Below, piece after piece: positions 37,238-46,222 of a stretch of 64,000 nucleotides of DNA (position 1 is the stretch's first letter; every line of letters starts with the position of its first letter). The stretch lies in NCBI RefSeq assembly GCF_020510625.1, contig NZ_CP075191.1, forward strand, positions 1,774,001 through 1,838,000. The letters run 5' to 3'. The DNA is from Ferribacterium limneticum (GTDB lineage: Bacteria > Pseudomonadota > Gammaproteobacteria > Burkholderiales > Rhodocyclaceae). The notes under the pieces were generated by a model, which made no database searches, was not told the DNA's origin, and saw only the letters and a program-made list of their open reading frames with translations. The position numbers and the translations under genes were made by a program.

Positions 37238-37546
37238 ATGGTGTGTTCAATCCCGGCCGTTTTTCCGGAAGCGTCGGAAGACATCTCCTGCGAAAACTGT
37301 TCGGCTTGCTGCTGCCAATTGGAAGTGATGCTGATGGAAGGCGACGATGTTCCTCGCCGTTTCTCCACCCAGGACGACTGGGGCGGTTGGGTCATGCGGC
37401 GCTTGGACGATGGTTGGTGTGCTGCGCTGGATCGTGACACCATGCGCTGTACAATCTACGAACGCCGGCCGGATAACTGCCGGGTGTTCGAAATGGGGGA
37501 TAGCGATTGCCAGCGCGAGCGTGTGTTGTTCTATGCGCCGATCTGA
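37238..37546 (+). CDS. YkgJ-type cysteine cluster protein
   Basis: A 102-residue protein with the CxxCxxCC start motif (CENCSACCCQLEV) and later Cys residues (MRCTIYERRPDNC, SDCQRERV), the pattern of the YkgJ/UPF0153 family presumed to bind zinc or an Fe-S cluster. The function is unknown. Its start lies one base after the DUF2237 stop, so the two are likely co-translated; both are Cys-rich, which fits a role as cluster clients or carriers. Confidence 0.85.
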   Translation: MVCSIPAVFPEASEDISCENCSACCCQLEVMLMEGDDVPRRFSTQDDWGGWVMRRLDDGWCAALDRDTMRCTIYERRPDNCRVFEMGDSDCQRERVLFYAPI

Positions 37547-37576
37547 GCCTGCGCCACCGATACCATACTGATATTC

Positions 37577-37804
37577 ATGTCCGAAAAACAAGCCAACAAC
37601 CCGCTACATGGCCTGACCCTGGAAGCCATCCTGATCCGATTGGTCGACTATTACGGCTGGTCCGAGCTGGGACAGATCATCGAGATTCGCTGTTTCAATC
37701 TCGACCCGAGCATTGCTTCCAGCCTCAAGTTTCTGCGTCGAACCCCTTGGGCGCGGGAAAAGGTCGAAGCACTCTACATTTCCACCGAATTTGACTCAAA
37801 ATGA
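37577..37804 (+). CDS. VF530 (DUF2132) family protein, putative DNA-binding
   Basis: A 75-residue protein with the VF530 signature: [21 protein letters not shown], then [29 protein letters not shown]. Structures of this family resemble DNA-binding folds, but no role is established. It overlaps the next gene by four bases (ATGA). No Cys motif beyond a single Cys. Confidence 0.87.
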   Translation: MSEKQANNPLHGLTLEAILIRLVDYYGWSELGQIIEIRCFNLDPSIASSLKFLRRTPWAREKVEALYISTEFDSK

Positions 37805-37998
37805 CCTACGAAGAACACCTTGACGAAGTAAGCACGCTGATCTTCGAAAAGTACGATGTGACCGAGCAGAAGGCGATCAAGATGGTGATGCGCGCCCAAG
37901 CCGACGATTTTTTCAGCGGCCATGACGACGATCCGTCGATCTGCACGCTGGACCGGGCGCACCTCGACGCCAAGGCCGTCTTTAAGAAATACAAGTAA
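37801..37998 (+). CDS. Small protein of unknown function
   Basis: A 65-residue acidic, helical protein ([26 protein letters not shown]) with a single Cys and no membrane segment. I do not recognise the family. The ATGA overlap with the VF530 gene and the four-base gap to the next gene show that it belongs to this row of small genes. Confidence 0.72.
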   Translation: MTYEEHLDEVSTLIFEKYDVTEQKAIKMVMRAQADDFFSGHDDDPSICTLDRAHLDAKAVFKKYK

Positions 37999-38002
37999 GC
38001 AG

Positions 38003-38257
38003 ATGCGCTCGACCCGTGCCACCGCTGCCGTCGCCCGGCTAAATCAACGTAGCGAAGGTCGCCACTACCTGATGGTGATGACTGGCGATGGCAAGTTTGT
38101 TCTACGCGAACGACTGCCAAGTGGCGACAAGGATGTTGCCGAAGCGCTGCCGCTTGATGATTTCGTGCGTCTGGTCAATGCCACTGGACCGCAAGTTGTA
38201 CCTCGCATGACCAAGAACGACGCGGCCTTCGCCAAACAGCTGGTCCGAAAGACCTGA
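38003..38257 (+). CDS. Small protein of unknown function
   Basis: An 84-residue basic protein, MRSTRATAAVARLNQRSEG, then a short strand-rich centre (HYLMVMTGDGKFVLRERL) and ending KQLVRKT. No known motif, no membrane segment. The ATG at 38003 follows the previous stop by four bases and is preferred to an upstream in-frame ATG within the previous gene. Last gene before a 146-base gap; no clear terminator hairpin is seen. Confidence 0.68.
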   Translation: MRSTRATAAVARLNQRSEGRHYLMVMTGDGKFVLRERLPSGDKDVAEALPLDDFVRLVNATGPQVVPRMTKNDAAFAKQLVRKT

Positions 38258-38403
38258 CTTCCTGTATGCGGTCGAACGGGCTGCCCAGAATTTCAGTCCG
38301 CCCTTGTTTCCCCTTCAGCAAAAATCATTTGTCATCAATTTTTGTGTCAAATGGATAAAATGTCGCGATAGACATCATTGTCGACAATCCATTTGGGGGA
38401 AGC

Positions 38404-39702
38404 ATGCAAGCGGTCGCGGTAAATCACTATCAGATACTCGGGGTCGGGCAGCAAGCGACTCTGGATGAAATAAAGGCAGCCTACGCGAAGAGGTTCTCAG
38501 TCTTTCGCGAAATGCTGGTGCAGCGCGAACCTGCCGCCGCAGAAGAGCTTGGCGCATTGCGAGAAGCCTTCAAGATTCTCAGCCACCCTGAGGCTCGCAT
38601 TGCCTACGATGCCACGCTGGACGAAGCGCCGCCAGCATCGATCCCGCCAACCACCGTGACAGAGGCTGAAGCCCGGCCGGCGGGAGCGCGCGAGGAGAAA
38701 TTCAAGTTTGTCGGCGACGGCAGCGAATACTTCCGCATCTGGATCGTCAATGTGTTCCTGAGCATCATCACCCTCGGCGTCTATTCAGCCTGGGCCAAGG
38801 TGCGTCGGGAACAGTATTTCCATCGCAACCTGATGCTCGATGGTTCGGGTTTTGACTATCACGGCAAGCCAATGGCCATTCTCAAGGGCCGTATCGTCGC
38901 TGTCCTGCTGCTCGGCGGTCTTTCTGCGGCCCAGCATTTCAGTCCGCTGGCCTACGGGATCGCCATCCTCTGCCTGTTGCCGGTGGCGCCTTGGCTGGCC
39001 GTCAAGGCCTTGCGTTTTCGGGCCTACAACACCAGTTACCGGGGCCTGCGTTTCTCCTTCCACGGTACTTACGGCCAGGCATTCAAGGTCTTCATCGGCT
39101 ACGGGCTGCTGGCTACGGTGACGCTCTGGTTGGCATTTCCGGTTTTCTACCGCCAATTGCGAAAATTCATTCTCGATAACACGCGTTTTGGCACGACGGC
39201 ATTCGATTGCTCGGTTACGACGGGGGCCATTTACAAGATTTTCCTGCTCCCCGGTGCGATCATCGTCGTGCTCTTTCTCGCTCTCGGGGCACTTGCCGCG
39301 ATAGCAGCCGGTGCTGGCGGCGGTGCGTTTGCTGCCCTGGGCTTCGCTTTTCTGCTCATTCCGCTATTGCTGCTCCTGTCGCAGGCTGTGGTTATGCCCT
39401 ATGTCGCCGCGCGCACCAACAATGCGATCTGGAGCACGACTCGCCTTGGTTCCCACCAGTTTGTCAGCCGCTTGCCGGTCGGTGGCTATATCGGCCTCAC
39501 CGTGGTGAACTGGTTGGCCATCATCTTTACGCTGGGCTTGTTCATTCCCTGGGCGCGGGTCCGGGTTGCCCGTTTCCGGGCCGAACATCTTGCCCTGGAA
39601 GTCGATGGCAGCCTCGATGCGTTCGTGGCCGGCGAAGCCGGTGCTGCAACGGCGCTTGGCGACGAAGCCGCCGAGATGTTCGATCTGGATATCGGCCTGT
39701 GA
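38404..39702 (+). CDS. Membrane protein: degenerate J-like domain fused to DUF898 (YjgN-like)
   Basis: A 432-residue protein. Residues 8-65 look like a J-domain (NHYQILGVGQQATLDEIKAAYAKRF ... EELGALREAFKILSHPEARIAYD), but the HPD tripeptide is absent, so Hsp70 stimulation is unlikely. Residues from about 98 on are DUF898 (FVGDGSEYFRIWIVNVFLSIITLGVYSAWAKVRREQY), with roughly seven or eight membrane helices. The last codon overlaps the GTG start of an M48 protease. GGGGGAAGC precedes the ATG. The function is unknown; co-translation with a membrane protease suggests a joint role in membrane protein quality control. Confidence 0.8.
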   Translation: MQAVAVNHYQILGVGQQATLDEIKAAYAKRFSVFREMLVQREPAAAEELGALREAFKILSHPEARIAYDATLDEAPPASIPPTTVTEAEARPAGAREEKFKFVGDGSEYFRIWIVNVFLSIITLGVYSAWAKVRREQYFHRNLMLDGSGFDYHGKPMAILKGRIVAVLLLGGLSAAQHFSPLAYGIAILCLLPVAPWLAVKALRFRAYNTSYRGLRFSFHGTYGQAFKVFIGYGLLATVTLWLAFPVFYRQLRKFILDNTRFGTTAFDCSVTTGAIYKIFLLPGAIIVVLFLALGALAAIAAGAGGGAFAALGFAFLLIPLLLLLSQAVVMPYVAARTNNAIWSTTRLGSHQFVSRLPVGGYIGLTVVNWLAIIFTLGLFIPWARVRVARFRAEHLALEVDGSLDAFVAGEAGAATALGDEAAEMFDLDIGL

Positions 39703-40709
39703 AAGGAATAGCGGCCTCTTATTACGATGGACGCACGCCGCTCAGGCAATCTGCGGAGTTGCTTGCCATTGGTGATGAAATCGTTGCTCGGGGAGCGTTC
39801 GGCGAGCGGCGTGCCCGGTGTGCCGAGGTCGAAATCTCCGAGCCGATGGGCCGCTCTCCACGCTTTGTCCGTTTTGCTGACGGCGGTACGTTCGAAGTGG
39901 CCGATCTCGAAGGGTTCTCGCGCTGGCTAATGGCTGCCGGGTTCAATGATGACTCCCTGGTTGTGCGCATGCAAAAGCATTGGTCATGGGCGCTGGGTTC
40001 ACTGCTCGGGGCAGTATTGCTGATAGCGGCGATCTATGTCTGGGGGCTGCCAGCCTTCGGCAAGATGCTGGCACCGAGAATCCCCGAACCCGTTCTCCAG
40101 GCGCTGTCGGCGCAGACCCTGGGTGTTCTCGATGGCAAACTGCTGGCGCCATCACGTCTAAGCGAGGCGAGACGTGCTGAATTGACCCGATACGCCGACC
40201 AGCTATTGCAGGCGGGAGCAAATCTACCAGCCCATCGCCTGCATTTTCGTTCATCCGCACTGGGACCCAATGCCTTCGCACTGCCGAGTGGCGATGTCGT
40301 GGTTTTTGATCAATTGGTCGAACTGGCGGAGAACGACGATGAAGTGGCCGGCGTCATCGCACACGAATTGGGGCATGTTGCCTACCGGCACGGGGTGCGC
40401 CAGTTGATTCAGTCATCGCTGGTTTCCTTCGTGGTCGGCATCTACTTCGGCGATGTTTCATCGATGGCGGCCAGCCTTGGCGCGGTGGCGCTCGAGTCAC
40501 GCTACTCGCGCGAATTCGAACACGAAGCCGATGCCTACGCCGCCCGGACCATGCTGGCTGCAGGGCGGGGAACCGAGCCGCTGGCGGCGATGCTGGATCG
40601 CATGGAAAAAACCCATGCGGCGAAGAGAGGGGCTGCTTCCCGGTGGGATGTTCTGTCGTCGCATCCCGATACCGCCGAGCGCATTGCCCGCCTGCGGGCC
40701 ATGCGCTAG
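39699..40709 (+). CDS. M48-family membrane metalloprotease
   Basis: A 336-residue zinc protease with HELGHVAYRHG (the HExxH motif) and the third ligand region EFEHEADAYAARTM. A membrane helix lies around residues 93-112 (WALGSLLGAVLLIAAIYVWG), preceded by a soluble N-terminal domain with RFADGGTFEVADLEGF. The start is the GTG at 39699, which overlaps the stop of the DUF898 gene (GTGA); no separate ribosome site is seen, so translation is probably coupled. Possible functions are degradation of misfolded membrane proteins or processing of the DUF898 partner. Confidence 0.88.
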   Translation: MKGIAASYYDGRTPLRQSAELLAIGDEIVARGAFGERRARCAEVEISEPMGRSPRFVRFADGGTFEVADLEGFSRWLMAAGFNDDSLVVRMQKHWSWALGSLLGAVLLIAAIYVWGLPAFGKMLAPRIPEPVLQALSAQTLGVLDGKLLAPSRLSEARRAELTRYADQLLQAGANLPAHRLHFRSSALGPNAFALPSGDVVVFDQLVELAENDDEVAGVIAHELGHVAYRHGVRQLIQSSLVSFVVGIYFGDVSSMAASLGAVALESRYSREFEHEADAYAARTMLAAGRGTEPLAAMLDRMEKTHAAKRGAASRWDVLSSHPDTAERIARLRAMR

Positions 40710-40715
40710 ATCGGG

Positions 40716-41555
40716 TCAGTCAAACAGGTTGAGCAGCGAATCCAGGCCGCCGTAATTGATCGCCACGTCGGCTTTGGCGCGGGTGGCCGGCTTGGCGCGG
40801 AAGGCCACCGACAGGCCGGCCTGGGCCATCATCATCAGGTCGTTGGCACCGTCGCCACAGGCGATGACCTGTTCCTTTTTCAGCCCCAGTTCATCGGTCA
40901 GGCGGGCTAGGTGATGCGCCTTGGCGGCGGCATCGACGATATCGCCGACGACGCGGCCGGTCAGCTTGCCACCGGAGATTTCCAGTTCGTTCGAGGTGGC
41001 GAAGTCAAAACCCAGTTCGATGCGCAGGCGCTCGGTGAAATAAGTGAAGCCACCAGACAGGATAGCGGTGCGCAGGCCAGCGTTCTGGCAGGCCTCGAGC
41101 AGTTCTCGGGCGCCGGGCGAAAGCAGCAGGCGCTCGCCGAAAACCCGGGCCAGCACGCGGGCATCGAGCCCTGCCAACAGCGAAAGGCGACGGCGCAGGC
41201 TTTCGCGATAGTCGATCTCGCCACGCATGGCTGCTTCGGTGACGGCCGAGACTTCTTCTTTCTTGCCGGCAAAATCAGCCAGCTCATCGATGCATTCGAT
41301 AGTGATCAGCGTCGAATCCATGTCGAAGCAGATCAGGCCGAAATCGGACAGTTTCTTGCCAGTCTCGGCAAAGGCCCAGTCGAGCTTCTCGGCTTCGATC
41401 AGCGGAATCAGCGCGTCGAAATCCGGGGTTCGGGCTGCGCCCTTCAGGCGAACGACCTGCGGCGGCCGTGGTTCGACGGCTGTGGCGCCGGTAGCGTTCA
41501 CGATGCGTTCGAGCAGGAAGGTAGGCAGGGCACCGCCCTGGATAATCAGATTCAT
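40716..41555 (-). CDS. serB: Phosphoserine phosphatase
   Basis: The last step of serine synthesis. A 279-residue HAD-family phosphatase with the nucleophile Asp78 and Asp80 in CFDMDSTLI, the capping motif IECIDELADFAG, the Ser/Thr of SGGFTYF, and the Mg site GDGANDLMMM. The N-terminal regulatory segment (about residues 1-70) is present as in SerB of Proteobacteria. The ATG at 41555 is preferred to an in-frame GTG at 41561. It follows aroG by ten bases, third gene in the mfd-aroG-serB run. Confidence 0.94.
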   Translation of the reverse strand: MNLIIQGGALPTFLLERIVNATGATAVEPRPPQVVRLKGAARTPDFDALIPLIEAEKLDWAFAETGKKLSDFGLICFDMDSTLITIECIDELADFAGKKEEVSAVTEAAMRGEIDYRESLRRRLSLLAGLDARVLARVFGERLLLSPGARELLEACQNAGLRTAILSGGFTYFTERLRIELGFDFATSNELEISGGKLTGRVVGDIVDAAAKAHHLARLTDELGLKKEQVIACGDGANDLMMMAQAGLSVAFRAKPATRAKADVAINYGGLDSLLNLFD

Positions 41556-41565
41556 CGACACAGGC

Positions 41566-42639
41566 TCAGGAAAGGCGTTCCGGCAGCACGTCGCGCAGCA
41601 GCACGGCGGCGTCGCGGATCATCTTTTCGGTGGCGTCCCAGCCCACACAGCCGTCAGTGACCGAGCAGCCGTACTTGAGCTGGCTGAGATCAGCCGGGAT
41701 GGACTGGTTGCCGGCTTCGATGTTCGACTCGATCATCACGCCAAGCAGCGACTTGTTGCCGCCGCGGATCTGGTTGACCACATCGGCCATGACCAGCGGC
41801 TGCAGTTCAGGTTTCTTGGAACTGTTGGCGTGCGAGCAATCGACGACGATATTGGCCGGCAGCTTGGCCTTGACCATGGCCTGCTCGGCGATGGAGACGG
41901 AGACGGTGTCGTAGTTCGGACGACCGTCACCGCCGCGCAGCACGACGTGGCCATAGGCATTGCCCTTGGTGCGGACGATGGCGACACGGCCTTCGCTGTT
42001 CAGACCGAGGAAGGAGTGCGGACGCGAGGCGGAGAGGATGGCATTGACGGCCACCGACAGGTCGCCATTGGTGGCGTTCTTGAAGCCGACCGGGGTCGAC
42101 AGGCCGGAAGACATTTCGCGGTGGGTCTGCGATTCGGTGGTGCGGGCGCCGATGGCGGTCCAGGTGATCAGGTCACCGTAGTACTGCGGGCCGTAGGGGT
42201 CGAGCGCCTCGGTGCCGGCGGGCAGACCGAGTTCATTGACCTGGAGCAGGAATTCACGCGCCTTTTCCATGCCGATGTTGACCTGGAAGGAATCGTCCAT
42301 GAACGGGTCGTTGATGTAACCCTTCCAGCCGACCGTGGTACGCGGCTTTTCAAAATAGACGCGCATGATGATCTGCAGCACGTCACCGACTTCATCGGAC
42401 AGCTTTTTCAGGCGGCGGGCGTAATCCATGCCGGCGACCGGGTCGTGGATGGAGCAGGGACCGACGACGACGAACAGGCGGTGATCCTTGCGGTCGAGAA
42501 TCTTGCGCAGCAGGTTGCGGCCGTGGGTGACCGTTTTGGCAGCCTTGGTGCTGAGCGGCTGGCGGGCGTTGATTTCTTCCGGCGTCGGCATGGCGTCGAA
42601 GGCGGTTACGTTTACGTTGTCGATGTTCTGTGTCGTCAT
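41566..42639 (-). CDS. aroG: 3-deoxy-7-phosphoheptulonate synthase (class I DAHP synthase)
   Basis: First step of aromatic amino acid synthesis. The 357-residue enzyme has the class I motifs LFVVVGPCSIHD (metal Cys), VYFEKPRTTVGWKG, GARTTESQTHRE and NIVVDCSHANSSKK. Which amino acid inhibits it cannot be told from sequence; the symbol is used for the family. Its start is one base after the mfd stop codon (TGACATG), so it is coupled to mfd and followed by serB. Confidence 0.93.
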   Translation of the reverse strand: MTTQNIDNVNVTAFDAMPTPEEINARQPLSTKAAKTVTHGRNLLRKILDRKDHRLFVVVGPCSIHDPVAGMDYARRLKKLSDEVGDVLQIIMRVYFEKPRTTVGWKGYINDPFMDDSFQVNIGMEKAREFLLQVNELGLPAGTEALDPYGPQYYGDLITWTAIGARTTESQTHREMSSGLSTPVGFKNATNGDLSVAVNAILSASRPHSFLGLNSEGRVAIVRTKGNAYGHVVLRGGDGRPNYDTVSVSIAEQAMVKAKLPANIVVDCSHANSSKKPELQPLVMADVVNQIRGGNKSLLGVMIESNIEAGNQSIPADLSQLKYGCSVTDGCVGWDATEKMIRDAAVLLRDVLPERLS

Positions 42640-42640
42640 G

Positions 42641-45600
42641 TCAGTGGCTCAGCTGGCGAATCATGTCTTTGACTGCAGCAACCTTGTCGTTCAAGGTCGG
42701 GCAGTGGCGTAAAAGGGAAATTTTATCCTGTCCGGCTAATTTATAGCTGCGGTTGTTCTGAATCAAATGAATAATCTTGATCGGCTCGATAGGCGGGTTC
42801 TTGGCGAACTCCGGCCCGAACTGCAGGGTGATCTGGTCGGTCGAGGCATCCAGCTTCTGTATGCAAAGTGGTTTGACCAGGATGCGCAGCCGGTGCGTGG
42901 CGAGCAGCGACTGGCCCTGCAGCGGCAGTTCGCCGAAGCGGTCGATCAGTTCTTCCTGCAGCGTATCGATTTCCTCGGCGCTCTCGCAGTTGGCCAGGCG
43001 CTTGTACAGCGTCAGGCGCTCGTGCACGTCGGGGCAGTAGGCGTCGGGCAGCAGGGCCGGGGTACGCAGGTTGATTTCGGTGGAAATGCCCAGCGGCTGG
43101 GTCAGATCGACGGTGTCGATGGCCTTGCCCTGCTTGAGGTGCGCGACGGCGCGGTTGAGCATTTCGGTAAACAGGTTGAAACCGACTTCCTGCATCTCGC
43201 CCGACTGGTTGTCGCCGAGCACTTCGCCGGCGCCGCGGATTTCCAGATCATGCATGGCCAGGAAGAAGCCGGAGCCAAGTTCCTCGGACATCTGAATCGC
43301 CTCCAGCCGTTGCTTGGCCTGCTTGGTCATCGCCTTCTCGTCCTGGACCAGCAGGTAGGCGTAGGCCTGGTGGTGCGACCGGCCGACCCGGCCGCGCAAC
43401 TGGTGCAGTTGGGCGAGGCCGAACTTTTCGGAGCGGTTGATCAGGATGGTGTTGGCGTGCGGGTTGTCGATGCCGGTCTCGATGATGGTCGTGCATAGCA
43501 GGACGTTGGCACGCTGGCCGGTAAAGTCGCGCATGACGCGTTCCAGTTCGCGTTCGTTCATCTGACCGTGGCCGATCACGATGCGCGCCTCGGGGACCAG
43601 CTTTTCGAGCTTTTCCCGCATGTTCTCGATGGTGTCGACCTCGTTGTGCAGGAAATACACCTGGCCGCCGCGCTTCAGCTCGCGCAGCACGGCTTCGCGG
43701 ATGATGCCGTCGGAGAATTTGGAGACGAAGGTCTTGATGGCGAGGCGCTTCTGCGGCGCGGTGGCGATCACCGAGAAGTCGCGCAGGCCTTCCATGCTCA
43801 TCGCCAGCGTGCGCGGGATCGGCGTTGCGGTCAGCGTCAGCACGTCGACCTCGGCGCGCATGGCCTTCAGCGTTTCCTTCTGGCGGACGCCGAAACGGTG
43901 TTCCTCGTCGATGACGACCAGCCCAAGGCGCTGGAACTTGACGTCCTTGCCGATCAGCTTGTGCGTGCCGATGATCACGTCGATCTTGCCTTCGGCCAGT
44001 TCCTGCAGCGCCTGCGCCGATTCCTTGGCGGTCTTGAAGCGGGAAATTTCGGCGATCTTGACCGGCCAGTCGGCGAAGCGATCGACGAAGGTCTGGTAAT
44101 GCTGTTCGCAGAGCAGGGTGGTCGGGCACAGCACGGCCACCTGCTTGCCGCCGGCCACGGCACAGAAGGCGGCGCGCAAGGCGACCTCGGTCTTGCCGAA
44201 GCCGACGTCGCCGCAGACCAGCCGGTCCATCGGCTTGCCGGAGCGCATGTCCTCGATCACCGCGGCGATGGCCTGGGCCTGATCGTTGGTTTCCTCGAAA
44301 CCGAAACCGTCAGCGAAGGCCTCGTAGTCGTTTTCCTGGAATTCAAAAGCGTGGCCCTGGCGGGCGGCGCGGGCGGCGTACAGGGTCAGCAGTTCGGCGG
44401 CGGTGTCGCGCGCCTGCTCGGCGGCCTTGCGCTTGGCCTTTTCCCACTGGCCGGAACCGAGCGTGTGCAGCGGCGCGGCATCCGGCTCGGCGCCCGAGTA
44501 GCGCGAAATCACGTGCAACTGGGCGACCGGCACGAAGAGCTTGGCCTCGTTGGCGTAGTGCAGTTCGAGGAATTCCTGCTCGCCGGTGCCGAGGTCCATG
44601 CGGATCAGGCCGCGGTAACGGCCGATGCCATGGCTTTCATGGACGACCGGGTCGCCGACCTTGAGTTCGGTCAGGTCCTTCAGCCAGTTGTCGAAACTGG
44701 CCTTGCGCGCGGCCTCGCGGCGGGTGCGGCGCGGGGCGCCGGCGTAGAGCTCGGTTTCGGTAATGAAAGCCAGCCCCGGTAGCGCGAAACCGCCGTGCAG
44801 CGGGCCGACGCCCAGCGTCAGTGGCGCATCGGCTGCGGCGAAGCCGGCAAAGTCGGCGCTGGCGGCGGGCTTCAGGCCGTGTTCGGTCAGCATGGTGGTC
44901 AGCGTTTCACGGCGGCCGGCTGATTCCGCCAGCAGCAGCACGCGGCCGGGTTGGCTGGCGAGGTAGTTTTTCAGCTTGCCGAGCGGATCTTCAGCCCGGC
45001 GGTCGACGGCAATGTCGGGCAGGGCGGTTGTCGCCGGCTTTTCATCCTTGGCCAGAAAAGCTAGTCGACCATAGGACTTGGCTGCCGTGAAGAAGGCCTC
45101 GTCGGACAGGAACAACTGCTCCGGCGGCAGTAGTGGCCGGGCCTTGTCGCCCTGCAGCATGTTGTAACGCGAGCGGGTTTCGCTCCAGAAGGCAGAAATC
45201 GCAGCCGGCGCATCACCGTGGGTCACGAACACCGCATCCGGCGGCAGATAATCAAAAACAGTGGCCGTCTCGTCAAAAAACAGCGGCAGGTAATACTCGA
45301 TGCCAGCGCTGGCGATGCCCTGGGAAATATCCTTGTAGATGCCCGACTTGGCCGGGTCGCCCTCGAAAGTCTCGCGGAAGGCCTGGCGGAAATGTGTGCG
45401 TCCCTTGTCATCCATCGGGAATTCACGGGCCGGCAGCAGGCGGACGTCCGGCACCGGGTAGACGGTGCGCTGGGTATCGACGTCGAAGGTCTTGATGCTC
45501 TCGATCTCGTCGTCGAACAGGTCGAGCCGGTAAGGCAGTTGCGAACCCATCGGGAAGAGGTCGATCAGCCCGCCGCGGATCGAATACTCGCCGGGCGACA

Positions 45601-46084
45601 CCACCTGTGTCACATGCGCATAGCCGGCCAGCGTCACCTGGCTACGGAATTTCTCGGCGTCGAGCGTCTCGCCCTTCTTGAAGGCGAAAGTGTAGGCAGC
45701 CAGAAAGGCCGGCGGTGCCAGCCGGTAAACGGCCGTCGAGGCTGGCACCAGCAGGATGTCCAGTTCGCCCTGCGTCGCTGCCCACAAGGTCGCCAGCCGC
45801 TCGGAAACCAGATCCTGGTGCGGCGAAAAGGTGTCGTAGGGCAGGGTTTCCCAGTCCGGCAGCAGGCGCACGCGCAGGTTCGGTGCAAACCAGGGAATTT
45901 CGTCGAGCAGGCGCTGCGCATCGGCCGCATTGGCGGTGACGACGGCAAGCAGCTTGCCGGCGTTGCCGACGGCGATTTCAGCCAGGGCCAGGGCATCGGA
46001 TGATCCGACCAGCGGCGGCAAATCGATGCGGGCGCCAGCCTTGGGCAGGGCGGAAAGGGACAGCAAGGGGGAGGAAGCGGACAC
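42641..46084 (-). CDS. mfd: Transcription-repair coupling factor Mfd
   Basis: Removes RNA polymerase stalled at lesions and recruits UvrA. The 1147-residue protein has the UvrB-homology module at the N-terminus (LLPDWETLPYD, SPGEYSIRGGLIDLFP), the RNA polymerase interaction domain (LKVGDPVVHESHGIGRYRG), translocase motifs (CGDVGFGKTEVALRA, VIDEEHRFGV, TLTATPIPRTL, QLRGRVGRS) and the C-terminal TRCF domain. The start is a GTG at 46084 with a weak ribosome site. First gene of the minus-strand run with aroG and serB. Confidence 0.96.
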   Translation of the reverse strand: MSASSPLLSLSALPKAGARIDLPPLVGSSDALALAEIAVGNAGKLLAVVTANAADAQRLLDEIPWFAPNLRVRLLPDWETLPYDTFSPHQDLVSERLATLWAATQGELDILLVPASTAVYRLAPPAFLAAYTFAFKKGETLDAEKFRSQVTLAGYAHVTQVVSPGEYSIRGGLIDLFPMGSQLPYRLDLFDDEIESIKTFDVDTQRTVYPVPDVRLLPAREFPMDDKGRTHFRQAFRETFEGDPAKSGIYKDISQGIASAGIEYYLPLFFDETATVFDYLPPDAVFVTHGDAPAAISAFWSETRSRYNMLQGDKARPLLPPEQLFLSDEAFFTAAKSYGRLAFLAKDEKPATTALPDIAVDRRAEDPLGKLKNYLASQPGRVLLLAESAGRRETLTTMLTEHGLKPAASADFAGFAAADAPLTLGVGPLHGGFALPGLAFITETELYAGAPRRTRREAARKASFDNWLKDLTELKVGDPVVHESHGIGRYRGLIRMDLGTGEQEFLELHYANEAKLFVPVAQLHVISRYSGAEPDAAPLHTLGSGQWEKAKRKAAEQARDTAAELLTLYAARAARQGHAFEFQENDYEAFADGFGFEETNDQAQAIAAVIEDMRSGKPMDRLVCGDVGFGKTEVALRAAFCAVAGGKQVAVLCPTTLLCEQHYQTFVDRFADWPVKIAEISRFKTAKESAQALQELAEGKIDVIIGTHKLIGKDVKFQRLGLVVIDEEHRFGVRQKETLKAMRAEVDVLTLTATPIPRTLAMSMEGLRDFSVIATAPQKRLAIKTFVSKFSDGIIREAVLRELKRGGQVYFLHNEVDTIENMREKLEKLVPEARIVIGHGQMNERELERVMRDFTGQRANVLLCTTIIETGIDNPHANTILINRSEKFGLAQLHQLRGRVGRSHHQAYAYLLVQDEKAMTKQAKQRLEAIQMSEELGSGFFLAMHDLEIRGAGEVLGDNQSGEMQEVGFNLFTEMLNRAVAHLKQGKAIDTVDLTQPLGISTEINLRTPALLPDAYCPDVHERLTLYKRLANCESAEEIDTLQEELIDRFGELPLQGQSLLATHRLRILVKPLCIQKLDASTDQITLQFGPEFAKNPPIEPIKIIHLIQNNRSYKLAGQDKISLLRHCPTLNDKVAAVKDMIRQLSH

Positions 46085-46134
46085 TGCGAAGCGGATGGCG
46101 TTGCGGACCTTGGATTATAGCCGCTTCGACAATT

Positions 46135-46158
46135 GGGGCCGGAGATGTTTCCGGCCCC
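46135..46158. repeat. GC-rich hairpin without T tract, upstream of mfd
   Basis: GGGGCCGG (46135-46142) pairs perfectly with CCGGCCCC (46151-46158), with AATT flanks extending the stem. It lies between the minus-strand gene at 46223 and mfd; with no T tract its role as terminator is uncertain. Confidence 0.5.
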
Positions 46159-46222
46159 GAATTGCTTGAAACTCATGCCGCGCCAGAGGCGTTTTTTCCT
46201 CAGGAACGGGCGGTTTTTCTGA

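Noticed and set aside
39207..39698. N-terminal extension of the M48 protease
   Set aside because: It lies out of frame inside the DUF898 gene and has no membrane or domain features; the GTG at 39699 fits gene coupling.
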